Source: Rhodospirillaceae bacterium LM-1
GTDB taxonomy: Bacteria; Pseudomonadota; Alphaproteobacteria; Rhodospirillales; WMHbin7
Direction: 5' to 3'
DNA length: 64,000 nt
Assembly (NCBI GenBank): GCA_902725215.1
Contig: CACUVI010000030.1
Coordinates: 62,001-126,000 of the forward strand
In this document: one piece after another, positions 53,042-62,075 of the stretch
Layout: every line of letters starts with the position of its first letter
Position numbering within the stretch: the stretch's first letter is position 1
Translations under genes and position numbers: made by a program
The notes under the pieces: generated by a model
What the model was told of the DNA's origin: nothing
Seen by the model: only the letters and a program-made list of their open reading frames with translations
Database searches by the model: none

Positions 53042-54111
53042 GCGGTGACCGAGAACCGGTCGATGGCGATCTTCAGCGCTTTCAGCAAATCCTTGCCCAG
53101 TTGCCCGCCATCGCCCGAAACGCGTTCGCGGATGACGGCCCGCATGGAATCAACGTGCGACTTCACGATTTCCAGCGAGTTGTCGTCCTCGCGACAGCCC
53201 GGCTGGGTGTAGTCGTAGAGCATCTTGGCGAAGATGGAGATCAGGGGATAGCCGAAAGTGCCGCCCTGGCCGCGCAATTCGTGGGCGATCAGGTTGATCT
53301 CGTCGAAATAGTGACGGCGCACGGCGGGCGGCTTCATCAAGCACTCGGTGCAGAGGTCCAACAGCTTGGACATGTAGCTCATCGCCCAGTCGGCGAAGTC
53401 GAGCGCGTCGCGCTCCAGCGCCTTTTCCGCCATCTCCAGAATGTCTTTGGGCAGTTCGCCGGTTTCGTTGAACTTCATGCCGCCGCCCACTTTTTCCTTC
53501 AGCCGGTTGGGCAGCCTGAAATACCAGACGTCGGTGGGCGAACTGGGCTTCACGGTCTTTTCCGCCGAATAGACGACGGCGACGTCCTTTTCCTGATTCT
53601 TGCGCCGCTCCTCGCCTTCGGGCGCAACGCCGTTCTTGCGCCGCCGCTCAGGCCCATAATAATCGCGGGTCACCACGAACTGCCTGGGATTGTCGATCAC
53701 CAATTGCAGCTTCTGATAGACGCTTTGCACCGAAAAGGGCTTGGCCAGGAATTCCGTGGTGCCCAAGTCGCGCGACTGTTCGACATAGGAGCGGTCCGCC
53801 GCCCCCGACAACATGATGAACGGCATGAAACGGTTGGGCGAATCCTTGCTGCTGCGCACCCAGCGCAACAGCAAAAGGCCGTTGATGGGGCTCATGATCA
53901 GGTCGGAGATGATGAGATCGACGCCCATGGCGCCGCCGGAACCGGGCTTGCTGGCGACGAGGCGCAGGAATTCCACCGCATCCTGGCCGTTGCGCGCCGT
54001 CGCCACCCAGCCGAAGCCCAAGGTTTTGAGAAGGCTTTCCAGAATGTCGCGGATATAGGAATTATCCTCGACCAGCAAAACCGACAAACGTTCCAGATTA
54101 TAAAAGCCCAC
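53038..54111 (-). CDS. Receiver plus Hpt-like response regulator
   Basis: A 357-residue protein and the first gene of the chemotaxis operon. Residues 1-130 are a receiver (VLLVEDNSYIRDIL; LIISDLIMSPINGLLLL; FLAKPFSV). A basic linker with YYGPERRRKNG follows. The C-terminal helical part contains EINLIAHELRGQGGTFGYPL, resembling the His-containing core of Hpt domains (AHxLKGxxGxFG). It could both receive and pass on phosphoryl groups in a relay with CheA and the hybrid kinase. The Hpt assignment is by motif only. Confidence 0.82.
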   Translation of the reverse strand: MGFYNLERLSVLLVEDNSYIRDILESLLKTLGFGWVATARNGQDAVEFLRLVASKPGSGGAMGVDLIISDLIMSPINGLLLLRWVRSSKDSPNRFMPFIMLSGAADRSYVEQSRDLGTTEFLAKPFSVQSVYQKLQLVIDNPRQFVVTRDYYGPERRRKNGVAPEGEERRKNQEKDVAVVYSAEKTVKPSSPTDVWYFRLPNRLKEKVGGGMKFNETGELPKDILEMAEKALERDALDFADWAMSYMSKLLDLCTECLMKPPAVRRHYFDEINLIAHELRGQGGTFGYPLISIFAKMLYDYTQPGCREDDNSLEIVKSHVDSMRAVIRERVSGDGGQLGKDLLKALKIAIDRFSVTA

Positions 54112-54342
54112 GGATCCACGCTCTCCGGTTCTAAAAGTCTTCCTATACCAGTTTGCATTAATCGTAACCGATTAATGCAGCCTCAAGCGCCGGGCGCGTT
54201 CCTCCGGAACGCTTGGCTCCCGCGCCTTTGGGCGCGCGCGGGCCTTGCCCGCGTCCAAGCGGCAATGAGTCATTCTTCCTGCCGCTTGGTATTATACCCT
54301 CAAAATATTTATACTTAGTTATATCGCATTCAACAAGACAAG

Positions 54343-56022
54343 TCAGCGGGCCAAGGGTTTGTATTTGATCCGGTGCGGCTGGTCGGCCTCGTTGCCCAGG
54401 CGGCGATGGCGGTCAACCTCATAGTCCTGGTAGTTGCCCTCGAACCAGACGACCTGGGAATCGCCCTCGAAGGCCAAGATGTGGGTGGCCAGACGGTCCA
54501 GGAACCAGCGATCATGGCTGATCACCACGGCGCAGCCGGGGAAATCGGCCAGGGCCTCTTCCAACCCGCGCAGCGTATCGATGTCCAAGTCGTTGGTCGG
54601 TTCGTCGAGCAGAATCACGTTGGCCCCGGTTTTCAGCATCTTGGCCAGATGGACGCGGTTGCGCTCGCCGCCCGACAGCAGCCCCACCTTCTTTTGCTGA
54701 TCGCCGCCCTTGAAATTGAACTGGCCGACATAGGCCCGGCTGGGAATGGTTTTCTTGCCCATTTCCAGCACATCGACGCCGCCCGAGATTTCCTCCCACA
54801 CCGTTTTGTTGGCGTCCAGCGCGTCGCGGCTTTGGTCGACATAGCCCAGCACCACCGTGTCGCCGATGCGCAAACTGCCGCCATCGGGCTGATCGACCCC
54901 GGTCAGCATGCGAAACAAGGTGGTCTTGCCGGCACCGTTGGGGCCGATGACGCCCACGATGCCGCCGGGCGGCAGTTTGAAGGACAGATTCTCGATCAGC
55001 AGCCGCTCGCCGAAGGATTTGGTCAGGTTCTGGGCCTCGATGACCAGATCGCCCAGCCTGGGGCCGGGCGGGATCAGAATCTGCGCCTGCCCGACATCTT
55101 GCTTGCCCGCCTCGGCCACCAACGAATCGAAGGCGGTGATGCGGGCCTTGCTTTTCGCCTGGCGGGCCTTGGGGCTGGCCCTGATCCATTCCAATTCGTG
55201 CTTGATGGTGCGCGAGCGGGCCGATTCCTCGCGGGCCTCCTGTTCAAGCCGCTTTTCCTTCTGCTCCAGCCAGGATGAATAATTGCCCTCGTAGGGAATG
55301 CCCTTGCCGCGATCCAGCTCCAAAATCCAGCCGGTGACATTGTCCAGGAAATAGCGGTCGTGGGTGACCAGCACCACCGTTCCCTCGTATTCCTTCAAGA
55401 AGCGTTCCAGCCAAGCCACCGATTCGGCGTCCAGATGGTTGGTCGGTTCATCCAGCAGCAGCATGTCGGGGCGCGACAGCAGCAAGCGGCACAGGGCGAC
55501 GCGGCGCTTCTCGCCGCCCGACAGTTTGGAGACGTCGGCGTCGGGAGGCGGACAGCGCAGGGCGTCCATGGCGATCTCGGTGGTGCGCGACAATTCCCAG
55601 GCGTTCAGATGGTCGATCTTTTCTTGAAGCTCGGCCTGTTCGGCCAGCAGGGCGGTCATCTCGTCGTCGCTCATTTCCTCGGCGAAGCGGGCCGAGATAT
55701 CGTCGAAACGGTCCAGCAGCGCCTTGGTCTCGGCCACGCCGTCCATGACATTGCCCAGCACGTCCTTCGAAGGGTCAAGCTGCGGCTCTTGTTCCAGATA
55801 GCCCACCCGCACCCCTTCGGCGGACCAGGCTTCGCCGCCATAATCCTTGTCCAGCCCGGCCATGATCTTCAATAGGGTGGACTTGCCCGCGCCGTTATAG
55901 CCCAGCACGCCGATCTTGGCCCCCGGCAGGAACGAGAGCCAGATGCCCTCCATGATCTTTTTCCCGCCCGGATAGACTTTGGACAGGTTTTTCATCACGT
56001 AGATATACTGGTAGGAAGCCAT
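54343..56022 (-). CDS. ettA: Energy-dependent translational throttle protein EttA
   Basis: A 559-residue ABC-F protein, the expected length for EttA. It begins [20 protein letters not shown], typical of the family. Walker A motifs are [14 protein letters not shown] and [14 protein letters not shown], signatures KLSGGEKRR and LLSGGERNR. The arm insertion between the first Walker A and signature is present, and there is no C-terminal coiled coil, which separates it from the Uup protein at 40.3 kb. It binds the ribosomal E site and gates the first peptide bond according to ATP/ADP. Confidence 0.95.
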   Translation of the reverse strand: MASYQYIYVMKNLSKVYPGGKKIMEGIWLSFLPGAKIGVLGYNGAGKSTLLKIMAGLDKDYGGEAWSAEGVRVGYLEQEPQLDPSKDVLGNVMDGVAETKALLDRFDDISARFAEEMSDDEMTALLAEQAELQEKIDHLNAWELSRTTEIAMDALRCPPPDADVSKLSGGEKRRVALCRLLLSRPDMLLLDEPTNHLDAESVAWLERFLKEYEGTVVLVTHDRYFLDNVTGWILELDRGKGIPYEGNYSSWLEQKEKRLEQEAREESARSRTIKHELEWIRASPKARQAKSKARITAFDSLVAEAGKQDVGQAQILIPPGPRLGDLVIEAQNLTKSFGERLLIENLSFKLPPGGIVGVIGPNGAGKTTLFRMLTGVDQPDGGSLRIGDTVVLGYVDQSRDALDANKTVWEEISGGVDVLEMGKKTIPSRAYVGQFNFKGGDQQKKVGLLSGGERNRVHLAKMLKTGANVILLDEPTNDLDIDTLRGLEEALADFPGCAVVISHDRWFLDRLATHILAFEGDSQVVWFEGNYQDYEVDRHRRLGNEADQPHRIKYKPLAR

Positions 56023-56093
56023 GGCCTAAGCGTCTCCGAAGGATGTCTGGCCTCGTTGTAGCGCAGGCGGGCGGCAAAGACTAGAGTGTGTGA

Positions 56094-56474
56094 ATGGATA
56101 ACAAGCGCGAACGCCTGATCGATCTTTACCGGCGCATGGCCGAACATACGGCCCAGGAATGCGCTGCGCCCAGCGAATTTGGCTGCAAAAGGGCCTTCGC
56201 CTGCTGCCACCCGGCCATCTGCTTTACCGTGATCGCCTGGGCCAAGGAGAAATGGGGGGTGGAGCTAGCGCCCACCGGCCATGAACGCCTGCCGCTGATG
56301 GGGCCGGATGGCTGCATCGCCGCCCCGCATCTGCGCCCCACCTGTTCGGTCCATGCCTGCTGCATGGTGGAATATGGCGAAAAACCGGGCGACCCGGACT
56401 GGACGCGCGCCTATGCCGAACTTCTGGCCGAAATCAAAGAGATCGAGGACCCGAAGGACCAGTTGATGCGTTGA
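56094..56474 (+). CDS. Small cysteine-rich hypothetical protein
   Basis: A 126-residue cytoplasmic protein with about nine cysteines in clusters (GCKRAFACCHPAICF; GCIAAP; TCSVHACCMVEYG). The spacing suggests a metal or Fe-S site. No signal peptide or known domain. It is divergent from ettA and ends on the next gene's stop codon region (convergent with the RTX gene). Function unknown. Confidence 0.7.
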   Translation: MDNKRERLIDLYRRMAEHTAQECAAPSEFGCKRAFACCHPAICFTVIAWAKEKWGVELAPTGHERLPLMGPDGCIAAPHLRPTCSVHACCMVEYGEKPGDPDWTRAYAELLAEIKEIEDPKDQLMR

Positions 56475-59400
56475 TCAAGCCGTGGTCTGGAAATCGGTGA
56501 CGGCCACCTGCGAGGTGTTGATGCCCGACAAGGTGGCGATTTGGTACGAATTGCTGGTCGAGGCGGCTTCCTGATTGGTCGTGTACCAAACTTCGACGCC
56601 CGCCGTGCCGGTATTGGCGCCGATAACGATGATGCCGACGCCGGTCGATGTGTCCGTCAGGTTGAAATCATAGCCCGTGCCGCCCATGGCCGTCGTGCTT
56701 GTGATGTAGCTTTTCGAATTCGCCGTTTCGGACAAGGAGAGGCCAAAGCCAAAACTGGTGGCGTCGACGAAGAACTTGTCCGTGCCGCTGACGAAATCGG
56801 TAATCGTGTCAACGCCCAGGATTGACGGCGTTCCCGTGTAATAGAACACGTCATTGCCTGCGCCGCCGGTCAGATGATCACTGCCCATGCCGCCGATCAG
56901 CGTGTCGAAGCCGGACCCGCCGTTGATGGAATCGGCGCTCGACCCGCCGACCAGCGTGTCGTTGGCGGAGCCGCCGATGATGGAATCGGCGCCAGCGCTG
57001 CCATGGAACGAGAATCCGCCGCCGTTGGCCGAGCCGTCAAAAATGGCGCTGCTGGCCGTGGAGGCATCGATATAGGTCAACGCGCTCGTCGAAACGCCCA
57101 AGGTAACATTGTAGCTGGTGCCGCCCGACAGCGAGACCGTTTCCACCGTATCCAGGTGGGTCAGCGAAACGCCGCTGGAATAATCGCCCGTCAAAATCAA
57201 CGTGTCGGTGCCCGCCCCGCCGGTAACCGAGGTCGCGCTGGTGAACAGGTTGGAAAAATAGAAGAAATCGTTGCCGCCGGAACCTTTGACATGTTCGATG
57301 CCAGACAGGCTGTCATTGTAGGAAACCGAGCTATAGACGGTCGATGCCGTTCCCGTGCCCATATAGACGGTTACGCTGTCGGCGCCGGAATACCAAGCCC
57401 AGTCATTGCCGTCGCCGCCATCCAGTTTGTTGTTGCCGGCCCCGCCGGTAATGATGTCGTTGCCGCTATCGCCATAGATCACATCGTCCGCCGTGGTGCC
57501 GGTGATGGTGTCGTTGCCGTCCAGGCCGAAGATGATCGAGCCGATGGGGCTGGGGAAATAGCCCGCCGAGGTCACCGAGGCGTCGATCACGTCGTCGGTG
57601 GACGCGCCCGAGGCGGTGCCCGCGACGATATAGCCGTAATTGCCGGGATTATCGACGATGCCGTTGGCCGATGTCATGGCGTTGGTCAGCAGCACGCCGT
57701 CCGCCAAGGTGCCGGTGGAGGCCTGGATGTCCTCGATTCCGGTAGAGATCGAGATGGCCGTATCGTAGGCGACACCCGCCACCAGAGAGCCGCCGCTGGC
57801 CGACATCGGAGCGGCCGTGACGTTGACAAAGCCATCGCCGCTGGTCAAATCTTGCAAGGTCAGCTTGACCGCCGCCAGATTGGTGAAAGTGACGCGGTCT
57901 CTGGTGCCGCCACCATCCGTCAAGACGTCGGCACCGCCCAGGGTGGCCTGTGAAATCACAAAATCCGTATTGCCGCTGCCGCCCACCAAGGCGTCGCTGC
58001 CCGTGGTGCCGTCCAGCGTGTCGGCGAAAACGATGCTGTCGTAGCGGACGTCGATGATGATGGAATTGTCGTTGTTGCTGCTGGTCGTGTCCGTTGCGTT
58101 AAAGTCGAAACTGAAGGAACCGTAACCGCCGGGGCCGAAGACGCCGGGGCCGAACACGCCGGGGCCGAAGACGCCGGGGCCGAAGAAATCACCGCCGGGG
58201 CCGAAACCGCCGGGGCCGAAACCGCCGGGGCCGAAGAAATCACCGCCGGGGCCGAAGCCGCCGGGGCCAACGCCACCGAGATTGTATCCGACGGGGCCAT
58301 AACCTGACGGTCCAAAGCCTCCGGGAGCGAAACCGAAATCCGCCCCAAACTGGTTGCCGCCGCCGCTGAAAGTGCCCACGCCGCCGGTGCCGAAGAAACT
58401 GGTGGGGCCAAAACCGCCGCCCCCCCCGAATCCGCCTGCCGCACCGAATGCGGCCTCGGCCGCCGCTGCCGCCTGTTCAGGCGTCGCACCCTGGCCGATG
58501 GCGGCGGCGATGCCCGCCTGCGCACCTGCGCCAAAGGCTTGCAGAGGATTGGCTCCGCCTGCGATAGCCGTCGCGGCGGCATTGGCGGCGGCACCCGCCT
58601 GTCCCGGCCCCGGACCCATTTGCATGATGCCCATACTGCTGATTGATGCTTGGCCCGTCGCCATGGCGGCGAAGGGATTGGCGGCGGCGGGTCCTCCCGC
58701 GCCGGGGGCGCCTCCTGGGAGCGGGGCGGCCAGAAGTCCCATCTGCACAGCAGCCTGTCCGGCGGCGGCCAAGGCTTGCTGCGGAGCCGCGCCTTGCGAC
58801 AGGGCATTGTTAAAGACTGCCTGCACATTCATAGCCGCCGCTTGGGCTTGCTCGATGCTGGCTCCTTGCGAAATGGCCTGATCGATGGCCGCCTGGGCGG
58901 CCGCCGAAAACATCTGCGCCGTCTGACCCTGGGCCGGGCCTTGCGGAGCAGCCGGTCCTGCCTCGCCCGCCCCGACCAAGCCAAAAGCCAGCCCTTCGCC
59001 GGGGGCCGCCGGAGCCGCTTGTCCCGGGGCCTGCGGGCCAGTCTGCGCACCAGGCGCCTGCGGGCCAGCCGCCGCACCGGGCGCTCCAGCCGCCGGAGCC
59101 AAGTTCTGAATCTGCAGCACGGTAGCCGCGGCGCCAGCCGAAGCGGGGGTCGGCGGCAGGGCGGTCAGGGTTTGGGCAAAGCCAGAATTGGCGAATTGCT
59201 GCGGCGTAAAGGAGAATGCGGGCGGGGGCGGATTGAAAAAGCTGGTGACCAGGACCGCCGAATTGGCGGTGTTGATGGTTTGCGATCCGGCGGCGTTGGA
59301 AATGGTCACTTCGCCGGTGCCCTGCCCGCCTTCGGACAGAACGGCCACCGTCAGCCCTTGCTCGGGCGAATAGCCGCCCGAACCCAGCGTGCCGCGAATG

Positions 59401-60095
59401 CCGATGGTGGCCACCGGGGTGCGCACGGTCATGGCGTCGGGCGCGGTTTTGGCGATCTGTCCCGACACGAAAGAGAAGGTGCCCTGCACCAGCGAGAAGG
59501 CCGACTTGCCGGTGCCGCTGGACGGGTCGAAAACCATCTGATCCAGCACCATGCGCCCATCGCTGCCCAGCGACAGCGATGTTTTGTCAACGAACAGAAG
59601 GCCGACCGCCGCCCCCTTGGATGTTTGCAACACATCGCCCTGGAAAACCGAATCGCCCTTGTTCAGAACGCCCTTCGAACCGTCGGCATGAACCACATTG
59701 ACCGGGCCGGAAATGGTTTCGACATGGCCGATCGATTGGCGGGCCACGCCGCCAGCGCCCGCCTGCGCGAATTGCCCGGGCGCCATCGAACCAGCCAGAC
59801 TTTCGGCCAGATCGCCGGAAATCCGAGCACCATCGTCGGCCACCAAGTCGGGCGGCGCGTCGGTCAGGAAATAATCTTGCACCAGCACCTGTTCGCCATT
59901 GGGGCCGGTGATCATCAGATCAAGACCGATGCGGGCGTAATCGCCCACGGTCAACATGGACGAAGAAGGAATCCGCACCGCTGCGCCATGGCTGCCCGCT
60001 TCGGGCGCCGCAAGTCGCAACGGGGGTGCTTGCCTGCCCTGCGTCTGGGCATCGGAAAGAATGGACAGGGTCTTCGGATCGGCGTTCGCGTTCAT
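56475..60095 (-). CDS. FecR-domain RTX protein, probable type I secretion substrate
   Basis: A 1,206-residue low-cysteine protein without a Sec signal. The N-terminal third has a FecR-like beta domain (about 130-240; GDSVFQGDVLQTSKGAAVGL, TPVATIGIRGTLGS). Next come an Ala/Gln/Pro-rich region (about 312-552) and a Gly-Pro-Phe repeat (about 565-662). The C-terminal half holds RTX calcium-binding nonapeptides in two clusters (GDSGNDIITGGAGNNKLDGG near 870; GGSGFDTLIGGMGSDHLTGG near 1050) and a typical type I tail. ATG 60095 follows AAGGAAG; upstream ATG 60155 and TTG 60164 are in frame. Probably a surface or adhesive protein. No transporter genes are in view. Confidence 0.87.
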   Translation of the reverse strand: MNANADPKTLSILSDAQTQGRQAPPLRLAAPEAGSHGAAVRIPSSSMLTVGDYARIGLDLMITGPNGEQVLVQDYFLTDAPPDLVADDGARISGDLAESLAGSMAPGQFAQAGAGGVARQSIGHVETISGPVNVVHADGSKGVLNKGDSVFQGDVLQTSKGAAVGLLFVDKTSLSLGSDGRMVLDQMVFDPSSGTGKSAFSLVQGTFSFVSGQIAKTAPDAMTVRTPVATIGIRGTLGSGGYSPEQGLTVAVLSEGGQGTGEVTISNAAGSQTINTANSAVLVTSFFNPPPPAFSFTPQQFANSGFAQTLTALPPTPASAGAAATVLQIQNLAPAAGAPGAAAGPQAPGAQTGPQAPGQAAPAAPGEGLAFGLVGAGEAGPAAPQGPAQGQTAQMFSAAAQAAIDQAISQGASIEQAQAAAMNVQAVFNNALSQGAAPQQALAAAGQAAVQMGLLAAPLPGGAPGAGGPAAANPFAAMATGQASISSMGIMQMGPGPGQAGAAANAAATAIAGGANPLQAFGAGAQAGIAAAIGQGATPEQAAAAAEAAFGAAGGFGGGGGFGPTSFFGTGGVGTFSGGGNQFGADFGFAPGGFGPSGYGPVGYNLGGVGPGGFGPGGDFFGPGGFGPGGFGPGGDFFGPGVFGPGVFGPGVFGPGGYGSFSFDFNATDTTSSNNDNSIIIDVRYDSIVFADTLDGTTGSDALVGGSGNTDFVISQATLGGADVLTDGGGTRDRVTFTNLAAVKLTLQDLTSGDGFVNVTAAPMSASGGSLVAGVAYDTAISISTGIEDIQASTGTLADGVLLTNAMTSANGIVDNPGNYGYIVAGTASGASTDDVIDASVTSAGYFPSPIGSIIFGLDGNDTITGTTADDVIYGDSGNDIITGGAGNNKLDGGDGNDWAWYSGADSVTVYMGTGTASTVYSSVSYNDSLSGIEHVKGSGGNDFFYFSNLFTSATSVTGGAGTDTLILTGDYSSGVSLTHLDTVETVSLSGGTSYNVTLGVSTSALTYIDASTASSAIFDGSANGGGFSFHGSAGADSIIGGSANDTLVGGSSADSINGGSGFDTLIGGMGSDHLTGGAGNDVFYYTGTPSILGVDTITDFVSGTDKFFVDATSFGFGLSLSETANSKSYITSTTAMGGTGYDFNLTDTSTGVGIIVIGANTGTAGVEVWYTTNQEAASTSNSYQIATLSGINTSQVAVTDFQTTA
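58130..58275 (-). repeat. 15-bp coding repeat (FGPGG units)
   Basis: An in-frame array of about nine imperfect 15-bp units, consensus GCCGGGGCCGAAGAC on the plus strand, encodes FGPGG/FGPGV/FGPGGD-type pentapeptides inside the FecR-RTX protein. Such slippage-prone repeats change length easily without loss of frame. Confidence 0.85.
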
Positions 60096-60313
60096 GACGG
60101 CACTTCCTTGCTGCGACGCTTGCGAGAGGACGGTTCTGTCATCGCCAAGCCGCATCAATTTCAATAAAATACTATTCTTAAGAATTTGCTGTGTCCAGCG
60201 TCACAGGTTGAATTTAAAGGTCCTGGACTAGCCGTTATGATCAATCATGGATTATCTATTGATAATTAACACGAAAGAAGGCGCTTGTTTTTCCGGGGCC
60301 GCCTAGGGCCGAT

Positions 60314-61645
60314 TTACGCCTTCTGACGTTCCGCCAACCATTGCTGGAAAGCCCCGTACAGGGCGTTGAGCGCTGCGTCCCAACTGCCGTGCTGCGTTTG
60401 GCGGATCAGGCGCAGCGACGAATACCAAGGCGAGCTATCGCCGCCAACACCCCAGCGCCAATCGGAATAATGCAGCAGCAACAAGAATGTAGGCACGCCC
60501 ATGGCCCCCGCCAAATGCGCCACGGCTGTATCAATGGTGACCAAAAGGTCAAGCTGGGCAAGCAATGCGGCGGTATCGGCGAAATCGGAGATGGCGGGCG
60601 ACAGATCGGCGATCAGGGGGCGGGCATGCAGGCGCTTGATGTCCTCCTTGCGCTCGCCCATTTGCAGGCTCATCAGCAAGACCTGGGGATGGCTGGCCAA
60701 ACCCAGCAGGCGCTCCAGCGGCGCCGAACGGTCCCTGGGCGTCATCTTGCCCGCCCAGACCAGCCCCACTTTCAGGCGTTTCTGATCGACGATGCGGGCC
60801 TTGGGCTCCGACACCGCCTTCAAATAGGGCTGACCGCCCGCCAGATCATTGACCCCCAGCTTCATGATTCCCGGCAGACTAAGTAGGGGCGCCCAGTAAT
60901 CGGCGCCCTGCACCGTCGTTCCCCGCGGCACGGCCTTGACGACGCCGGGCAGGGCGGAAAAGAGGCGGGCCAGCGTCGGCTGGCATTCCAGCACGATCCT
61001 GGCCCCCATCTCGGCCAAGTTCTTGACGAAACGGGCGAATTGCAGCGCGTCGCCAAAGCCCTGCTCGTCATGCAGGAAGATGGATTTGCCTTTAAGCGGC
61101 TCGCCTTGCCAGCGCGGAAAGGGAAATTGGCGGGGCGGGCTTTTCTCAAGCGCCCAGCGGCTTTCATAGGCGGGGAATCCCCGTCCGTAATCGCCCATCA
61201 TCATCAGCGTCAGCGAGCGGTCCCAGGCCGCTTCCGGATAGTCGGGGCGCAGGGCGAGCGCCTTGTCCAGCGCCGCCAGACAGTCAGCCGGGCGATTGGC
61301 GTCGCGCCAGACCAGACCCAGATTGTTCCAATATTCGGGCGTCGCGGGCTGAAGCTCCAGGGCCTTCTTCAAGGCCGCTTCGGCCTCGGCGTGGCGTCCG
61401 CAATCCCTGAAGGCGTTGCCCAGATTGGACAGAATGCCGGGATCGTCGGATCTCAAGGCATAGGCGCGAAGCTGACAGGCCAGCGAGGCATCGGCCTTGC
61501 CCTGGCTGCGCAGGGCGACGCCCATATTGCTCCAGGCGGCGGTCAGGCGGCTATCTTGGGCCAGCGCCTCGCCGAAAGCCTTGACCGCCCCGTCAAGATC
61601 GCCTTTGCGCTGACGGGCGATTCCCTCGCCCAGCAAGGCCTGCAC
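60314..61645 (-). CDS. TPR protein with GT9-like glycosyltransferase domain
   Basis: A 443-residue cytoplasmic protein. The N-terminal half is TPR repeats (about 1-165, for example TAAWSNMGVALRSQGKADAS and EYWNNLGLVWRDANRPADCL). The C-terminal half resembles heptosyltransferase-type (GT9) enzymes, with KSIFLHDEQGFGDALQFARF and LLVTIDTAVAHLAGAMGVPT. The GTG start follows the DUF6165 gene. It is similar in plan to the 62.1-kb product. Such proteins often glycosylate surface or flagellar proteins; the neighbouring RTX protein is a possible acceptor. Confidence 0.8.
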   Translation of the reverse strand: MQALLGEGIARQRKGDLDGAVKAFGEALAQDSRLTAAWSNMGVALRSQGKADASLACQLRAYALRSDDPGILSNLGNAFRDCGRHAEAEAALKKALELQPATPEYWNNLGLVWRDANRPADCLAALDKALALRPDYPEAAWDRSLTLMMMGDYGRGFPAYESRWALEKSPPRQFPFPRWQGEPLKGKSIFLHDEQGFGDALQFARFVKNLAEMGARIVLECQPTLARLFSALPGVVKAVPRGTTVQGADYWAPLLSLPGIMKLGVNDLAGGQPYLKAVSEPKARIVDQKRLKVGLVWAGKMTPRDRSAPLERLLGLASHPQVLLMSLQMGERKEDIKRLHARPLIADLSPAISDFADTAALLAQLDLLVTIDTAVAHLAGAMGVPTFLLLLHYSDWRWGVGGDSSPWYSSLRLIRQTQHGSWDAALNALYGAFQQWLAERQKA

Positions 61646-61676
61646 GCCGGGAGGGGACTGGTCGGGCGAGGCGGCG

Positions 61677-62075
61677 TCAGTAGGGAGCGTAGGATTTCTC
61701 CTCGATCAGACGCGACCCCAACAGCAGGTTGATCTCGCGCTTCAGATTCGCCCGCTCGTCGTTGGTGACGTAAACGGCGCGCGCCAGTTCGATGAATTTG
61801 GCTCCGAAATCCCTGACCCGCTCGCAATCCCTGATCTCGTCTTCGATCACCCACAATTTCTCGTTCACGGCCTTCAGCTTGGCGCTGAGGCCGGACAAGT
61901 CCGCCGACGGGGCCATGGCTTGGTCGCGCGTGGCGGCCAGCGTTTGCAGCTCGGCTTTGATGTTGGACAGTTTCTGGACGTCCGAGATGCGCTCGGACTT
62001 GATTTCCAGAATGGTGATTTTGTCGATCAATTCGCCTGCGGGAATTTCGACCAGAATGGATGCGGTGTTTGTCAT
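61677..62075 (-). CDS. DUF6165-family protein
   Basis: A 132-residue helical protein beginning SILVEIPAGELIDKITILEI, with SERISDVQKLSNIKAELQTL and a conserved C-terminal SRLIEEKSYAPY. It matches my memory of DUF6165 proteins, which are short, lack a signal peptide and are often found beside TPR-glycosyltransferases. It overlaps the upstream TPR gene by 4 bp, so the products probably work together. No activity is known. Confidence 0.72.
   Translation of the reverse strand: MTNTASILVEIPAGELIDKITILEIKSERISDVQKLSNIKAELQTLAATRDQAMAPSADLSGLSAKLKAVNEKLWVIEDEIRDCERVRDFGAKFIELARAVYVTNDERANLKREINLLLGSRLIEEKSYAPY

Noticed and set aside
58650-60167. 505-codon open frame on the plus strand
   Set aside because: Antisense shadow of the FecR-RTX gene, caused by high GC and biased codon use; composition is Gly/Arg-rich with no domain.
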